Of a stretch of DNA of 9,565 nucleotides, positions 6,229 to 9,565 are shown piece by piece. The notes under the pieces were generated by a model that was not told the DNA's origin, made no database searches, and saw only the letters and a list, made by a program, of their open reading frames with translations. Source of the stretch: an uncultured Burkholderiales Genera incertae sedis bacterium. GTDB taxonomy: Bacteria > Pseudomonadota > Gammaproteobacteria > Burkholderiales > Eutrophovitaceae. Position numbers and translations under genes: made by a program. The number at the start of each line of letters is the position of its first letter. The first letter of the stretch is position 1. The DNA is taken from the NCBI GenBank assembly GCA_905479505.1, contig CAJQMS010000038.1:1-9565 (forward strand). The letters are read 5' to 3'.

Positions 6229-7953
6229 TCATTTAAGAATCATTTCCGATAAACCTTTTCCGCCCGGAATCATGGGATAAACATTTTCTTCCTGATCCGT
6301 TATAAAATCCATGAACACCAAACGGTCCTTTAGCGCTAAAGCCTCTTTCAAAGCTCCTTCGACGTCCGATGGCTTCTCAATTCTCATGCCAACGTGGCCG
6401 TAAGCTTCAGCAAGCTTTACAAAATCTGGTAACGCATCCACGTAAGATTCTGAATAGCGATTACCATGAAAAAATTCTTGCCACTGACGAACCATCCCCA
6501 GGTAGCGGTTATTCAACGTAATTACTTTTATCGGCAGGCTATATTGCTGCGCCGTCGATAACTCCTGAATACACATTTGTATGCTGGCTTCACCGGTGAT
6601 ACAAGCAACAGTTGCATCTGGATAAGCAAACTGAACACCCATAGCATATGGCAGTCCGACTCCCATCGTGCCCAACCCGCCAGAGTTAATCCATCTTCTC
6701 GGTCGATCAAACTTGTAATATTGTGCCGCCCACATCTGATGCTGACCAACATCAGATGTCACAAATACGTCGTCGTGTTTGGTTAACTCATAGAGCGTTT
6801 GAACAACAGACTGCGGCTTGATGACTTCGTCAGAGACAGCAAATTTAGAAGACTCTTTTTCACGCCAAACACCAATTTGTTTCCACCATGCATCGACATT
6901 AACTTCAACAGAGGAACTTTTCGATTCGTCAATGCAATTTAACATCGCCTTTAGAACCTCAGCAACGTCCCCAACAATCGGCACGTCAATCTTGACTCGT
7001 TTTGAGATCGATGAAGGGTCAACGTCTACATGAATGATTTTACGGTCAACGGCCATAAAATGCTCTGGGTTACCAATCACCCTGTCGTCGAACCTTGCGC
7101 CTATAGCGAGCAACACGTCACAGTCTTGCATCGCCATGTTTGCCTCGTAGGTGCCATGCATTCCCAGCATTCCAAGATAAAGCGGGTCCGTAGCGGGGAA
7201 TCCACCTAACCCCATCAGCGTGTTAGTGCAAGGATACCCCAGCGCGCGAACAAACTGCGAGAGCAATTCAGAGGCATTGCCCATGATAATGCCGCCTCCA
7301 GAATAGATCATCGGACGCTTCGCCGACATCAACAAGTCCACGGCCTTTTTTATTTGGCCAGAATGTCCACGAGTGACAAGATTATAAGAGCGCAAAGAAA
7401 CCGTCTTAGGATAAAAATATTTAGTTGAATTTAGCGTGACATCTTTAGGAATATCTACAACCACTGGTCCGGGTCGTCCAGTAGCGGCCAAATGAAATGC
7501 CTTTTTGATTGCGGGCGCAATATCCTGCGCTCGTCTGACAAGGATATTGTGTTTAACACAGGGACGCGTGATGCCAACCGTATCAACTTCCTGGAAAGCA
7601 TCCTCTCCAATCTTATCCGTCGGAACTTGTCCCGTTAAAATCACCATGGGAACCGAATCCATATGTGCGGTTGCAATACCTGTAATCGCATTGGTAACTC
7701 CGGGGCCGGAAGTGACTAAAGCAACACCAACCCTTCCTGTAGCACGGGCATACGCATCGGCAGCGTGGACCCCCGCCTGTTCGTGACGAACCAAAATGTG
7801 CTTCACTTTGTCCTGCTTGAAAAGCTCGTCGTATATTGGCAAAACCGCGCCGCCAGGATACCCAAATAGAAACTCAACTTGCTCTTCTGCTAGGCAGCGT
7901 GAAACTATTTCAGCGCCTGTAAGTTCGGCAATCTGCCCCTCAGTCATTTCCAT
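6229..7953 (-). CDS. ilvB: Acetolactate synthase, large catalytic subunit
   Basis: This thiamine-diphosphate and FAD enzyme (also called IlvI) condenses pyruvate with pyruvate or 2-oxobutyrate, starting valine, leucine and isoleucine synthesis. The 574-residue protein has the full three-domain order. The N-terminal pyrimidine-binding domain has GYPGGAVLPIYDEL and the catalytic Glu58 in RHEQAGVHAADAYAR. The central domain (about 195-345) has GARFDDRV. The C-terminal diphosphate-binding domain has GGLGTMGVGLPYAMG (425-439) and the ThDP and Mg2+ motif starting at 454 and ending at Asn481-Asn482. The usual GDGS there reads GEAS (454-457). Glu at the second position is, as I recall, normal in betaproteobacteria; Ala for Gly is a further small change. 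The ATG at 7953 has AGGTGG 4 nt upstream. A second ATG two codons later is possible. It is the first gene of the block, 37 nt before ilvN. Confidence 0.98.
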   Translation of the reverse strand: MEMTEGQIAELTGAEIVSRCLAEEQVEFLFGYPGGAVLPIYDELFKQDKVKHILVRHEQAGVHAADAYARATGRVGVALVTSGPGVTNAITGIATAHMDSVPMVILTGQVPTDKIGEDAFQEVDTVGITRPCVKHNILVRRAQDIAPAIKKAFHLAATGRPGPVVVDIPKDVTLNSTKYFYPKTVSLRSYNLVTRGHSGQIKKAVDLLMSAKRPMIYSGGGIIMGNASELLSQFVRALGYPCTNTLMGLGGFPATDPLYLGMLGMHGTYEANMAMQDCDVLLAIGARFDDRVIGNPEHFMAVDRKIIHVDVDPSSISKRVKIDVPIVGDVAEVLKAMLNCIDESKSSSVEVNVDAWWKQIGVWREKESSKFAVSDEVIKPQSVVQTLYELTKHDDVFVTSDVGQHQMWAAQYYKFDRPRRWINSGGLGTMGVGLPYAMGVQFAYPDATVACITGEASIQMCIQELSTAQQYSLPIKVITLNNRYLGMVRQWQEFFHGNRYSESYVDALPDFVKLAEAYGHVGMRIEKPSDVEGALKEALALKDRLVFMDFITDQEENVYPMIPGGKGLSEMILK

Positions 7954-7963
7954 ACCACCACCT

Positions 7964-7976
7964 AGCGCCCCGCGCT
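7964..7976. promoter_or_regulatory. GC-rich hairpin next to the ilvB ribosome binding site
   Basis: AGCGC and GCGCT form a perfect 5-bp stem around a 3-nt loop. On the minus strand it ends 1 nt before the AGGTGG ribosome site of ilvB. In mRNA it would sit against the 30S binding region and could limit or tune ilvB translation. Read on the plus strand it is followed by TTTT, but no plus-strand gene is seen to run into it. Confidence 0.35.
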
Positions 7977-7985
7977 TTTTAAAAG

Positions 7986-8008
7986 AAAACGGTCAACGAT
8001 ACCGTTTT
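7986..8008. repeat. 8-bp inverted repeat across the ilv promoter -10 region
   Basis: AAAACGGT (7986-7993) and ACCGTTTT (8001-8008) are perfect inverted copies around a 7-nt spacer. On the minus strand the second arm is followed by CTTTT, so after the phosphatase gene it could act as an intrinsic terminator, although the stem is AT-rich. The repeat also covers the -10 box of the candidate ilv promoter, so as DNA it could be an operator. If transcription starts near 7989, the ilv mRNA would not contain the whole hairpin. Confidence 0.5.
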
Positions 8009-8024
8009 GCGCCTTTCGCGTCAA
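7996..8024 (-). promoter_or_regulatory. Candidate sigma-70 promoter of the ilv operon
   Basis: On the minus strand, TTGACG (8019-8024, five of six consensus bases) is followed by 17 nt and TATCGT (7996-8001, four of six). The predicted start is near 7989, giving a leader of about 36 nt before ilvB. That is too short for a peptide-coding attenuator of the E. coli ilv type. The position in the 107-bp gap after the phosphatase gene and before the first ilv gene supports it. Confidence 0.55.
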
Positions 8025-8060
8025 CAAACAAAGACTTACATTAGGCCTCGTAATTCGCTG

Positions 8061-8870
8061 CTACAACGCCTCTCGAATGTATTTAGCCCAAGCTTTAAAA
8101 ATTGCAGGATCTCTCGCTGCGATAATGGGGCGAGACAAAGAACCATCATCCCAAAAGGGACCTTTTTGGAAGGTTTCCATCACTCCGCCCGATTCCGAGA
8201 GAATCAAAGCTCCAGCAGCGAAATCCCACACCTTTTGATTGCCGTGCACATACACGTCGAACAACCCCGACGCGACATGACACCATTCGAGACAGGCAGA
8301 GCCAAAATTCCTTTGTGATGCGTATGGCGGATACGTAACTAAACGCGATTTCAAAACTTCTGGCAACCTCTTAAAGTCTGCGCTGGCAACACAGTCACGG
8401 AGTTCGCTATGTCTTGGCAATTTATCAGACAAACGTTGGGCGCCAAGCCACGCACCAGCTCCTAACTCCGCAGAAAAAATTTCCTGGGTCATCGGATTCA
8501 CTACCATTCCCACGACGGGCTCACCACCCTTAAAATACGCTATCGAAATAGAAAAATAAGGGATACCATTCACAAAATTTGTGGTTCCATCAATCGGATC
8601 AACACACCATAACCCTGACTCACGAAGTTCCCATAAAGCAGCCTGCTCGTCCTCCGGCATTTCCTCGCCGAGCACTGGGGCGTCGAGGATTTTTGGCAAT
8701 GCCTCTTGCAGCGCAACTTGTACGGCGGTATCCACGGCCGTAACCGGGCTGCCATCATGCTTACGCTTATGTGAAATAATCTTAAAATTGTGAAAAATCT
8801 CCTCTTCAGAGATTTTGAGAACCAAATCTTTCATCTGGTCTACGACTGTTGAAGCTGCGAATTTTGGCAT
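8061..8870 (-). CDS. Inositol monophosphatase family phosphatase
   Basis: This is a Mg2+-dependent sugar- or nucleotide-phosphate phosphatase of the FIG/IMPase superfamily, cytoplasmic, 269 residues, the usual length. The metal-site motifs are complete: Glu69-Glu70 in LGEE, Asp91 and Asp94 in WCVDPIDGTTNF (88-99), and Asp216 in VWDFAAGALILSESGG (214-229). Near the N-terminus, KHDGSPVTAVD (37-47) resembles the KxDGSxVTxxD segment of several members, including HisN-like histidinol phosphatases. The true substrate cannot be told. SuhB-like inositol-phosphatase, 3',5'-bisphosphate nucleotidase (CysQ) and histidinol-phosphatase roles are all open. The N-terminus does not closely resemble canonical SuhB. 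The ATG at 8870 has AAGGT about 10 nt upstream. It runs in the same direction as the ilv block but is separated from it by the candidate ilv promoter. It diverges from rsmE. Confidence 0.9.
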   Translation of the reverse strand: MPKFAASTVVDQMKDLVLKISEEEIFHNFKIISHKRKHDGSPVTAVDTAVQVALQEALPKILDAPVLGEEMPEDEQAALWELRESGLWCVDPIDGTTNFVNGIPYFSISIAYFKGGEPVVGMVVNPMTQEIFSAELGAGAWLGAQRLSDKLPRHSELRDCVASADFKRLPEVLKSRLVTYPPYASQRNFGSACLEWCHVASGLFDVYVHGNQKVWDFAAGALILSESGGVMETFQKGPFWDDGSLSRPIIAARDPAIFKAWAKYIREAL

Positions 8871-9010
8871 GAAAAACGGAACCTTGATATCACCTAAAAA
8901 ATGAATAGCAATATTGCTACATTACTTTATCGGCATCCCAACACAAACTTGACGTCTATACGGTTAGTATATGTCTTGATATAACCCCTAGTCTACTCCT
9001 GAATCGCCCT
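8871..9010. promoter_or_regulatory. Divergent phosphatase-rsmE intergenic region with a 14-bp palindrome
   Basis: This 140-bp AT-rich spacer must hold promoters for both genes. A perfect palindrome, TAGCAATATTGCTA, lies at 8906-8919. CTTGATAT occurs twice (8883-8890 and 8975-8982). A plus-strand TTGACG (8949-8954) is a fair -35 box, but no good -10 lies at 16-18 nt from it. TATAAC at 8981-8986 is too far away to pair with it. TATAC and GTATA (8957-8961, 8967-8971) form a small inverted repeat. No promoter can be placed with confidence. Confidence 0.35.
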
Positions 9011-9565
9011 ATGAAACCTTTTAAAGATTCGAAACACACGAAAGCGGGTGCTAGATTTTATATAGATCAAGCAATTAGCGACGACACTGCTGTGATAGAT
9101 CTACCCAAAGAAATTACAAAGCACGCCTTGTCTTCTTTAAGACTTAAAGAAGGAAACCTTTTTCATATATTCAACGGCAAAGGAGGAGAATATTTATCCA
9201 AATTGATTCTGCCACCAAACGGGAACGCTAAAGCAGAGATCATCGCTTATGAAACGCCCAACACAGAATCTAGTCTGGATATTTGCTTGGTTCAATCGTA
9301 TCTGTCAAACGAAAAAATGAATTTCTTAATTCAAAAAGCCACAGAGCTCGGAATCAATGAAATCAATATTTTTAAGTCTGAAAGAAGCTCATTCAAAGTG
9401 GATAAGGACCAGTTAAACAAAAAAAAGGCCCACTGGAATAAAGTTGCTATTGCCGCTTGCGAGCAGAGTGGAAGAACCCGCATCCCTAAAATCGAAACAT
9501 TCCAATCACTTGAAAGCTTAATTTCTGGACCATCAGCGTCTGAGCCCACGGAAGCGAAACTAATC
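9011..9565 (+). CDS. rsmE: 16S rRNA (uracil-1498-N3)-methyltransferase, partial (3' end missing)
   Basis: RsmE methylates N3 of U1498 in 16S rRNA within assembled 30S subunits, using S-adenosylmethionine. From ATG at 9011 the frame is open for 185 codons to the right edge. An N-terminal PUA-like RNA-binding domain (about 15-80) holds HALSSLRLKEGNLFHIFNGK and GGEY. The start of the SPOUT methyltransferase domain follows, with family motifs QKATELGINEINIFKSERS and HWNKVAIAACEQSGRTRIPKI. Full members have about 240 residues, so about 55 are missing, including the knotted S-adenosylmethionine site. About 14 residues precede the usual first strand (ARFYI), so the true start could differ, but I see no better start codon. 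The ribosome site is poor. It is transcribed away from the phosphatase gene. Confidence 0.93.
   Translation, partial: MKPFKDSKHTKAGARFYIDQAISDDTAVIDLPKEITKHALSSLRLKEGNLFHIFNGKGGEYLSKLILPPNGNAKAEIIAYETPNTESSLDICLVQSYLSNEKMNFLIQKATELGINEINIFKSERSSFKVDKDQLNKKKAHWNKVAIAACEQSGRTRIPKIETFQSLESLISGPSASEPTEAKLI

Noticed and set aside
9331..9549. Minus-strand 72-codon ORF opposite rsmE
   Set aside because: It is antisense to a clear rsmE reading frame.

Overview
This is an ordinary chromosomal stretch of a betaproteobacterium (order not determined) with a fairly low G+C content for that class (judged by eye). The main evidence is the minus-strand gene order ilvB-ilvN-ilvC-psd-pssA-leuA, which joins branched-chain amino acid synthesis to phosphatidylethanolamine synthesis. 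From general knowledge this arrangement is typical of Burkholderiales and Nitrosomonadales relatives. The acetolactate synthase sequence is also betaproteobacterial in style.

Layout from left to right: (1) 1-1266, minus strand, an outer-membrane channel lipoprotein of the TolC family, cut off at the left edge. (2) 1349-7953, minus strand, the six-gene biosynthetic block. Transcription enters at ilvB, and a good promoter candidate lies just upstream of it. Spacings are short except for about 220 bp before leuA, which may have its own promoter. (3) 8061-8870, minus strand, an inositol-monophosphatase family enzyme. (4) 8871-9010, a divergent intergenic region. (5) From 9011, plus strand, rsmE, cut off at the right edge.

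How the genes work together: IlvB and IlvN form acetohydroxyacid synthase and IlvC is the next enzyme towards valine and isoleucine. LeuA uses the valine precursor 2-oxoisovalerate to begin leucine synthesis. PssA makes phosphatidylserine from CDP-diacylglycerol and serine, and Psd decarboxylates it to phosphatidylethanolamine. IlvD and LeuBCD are not in the window.

I found no mobile element, CRISPR array, tRNA or rRNA, prophage or defence system, and no convincing undescribed system. The points most worth checking are a 24-codon Cys-containing ORF whose stop overlaps the likely GTG start of psd, an inverted repeat covering the -10 box of the ilv promoter, and a GC hairpin next to the ilvB ribosome binding site. 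Most start choices are firm. psd (GTG), pssA (TTG) and leuA (ATG rather than an upstream TTG) needed judgement.
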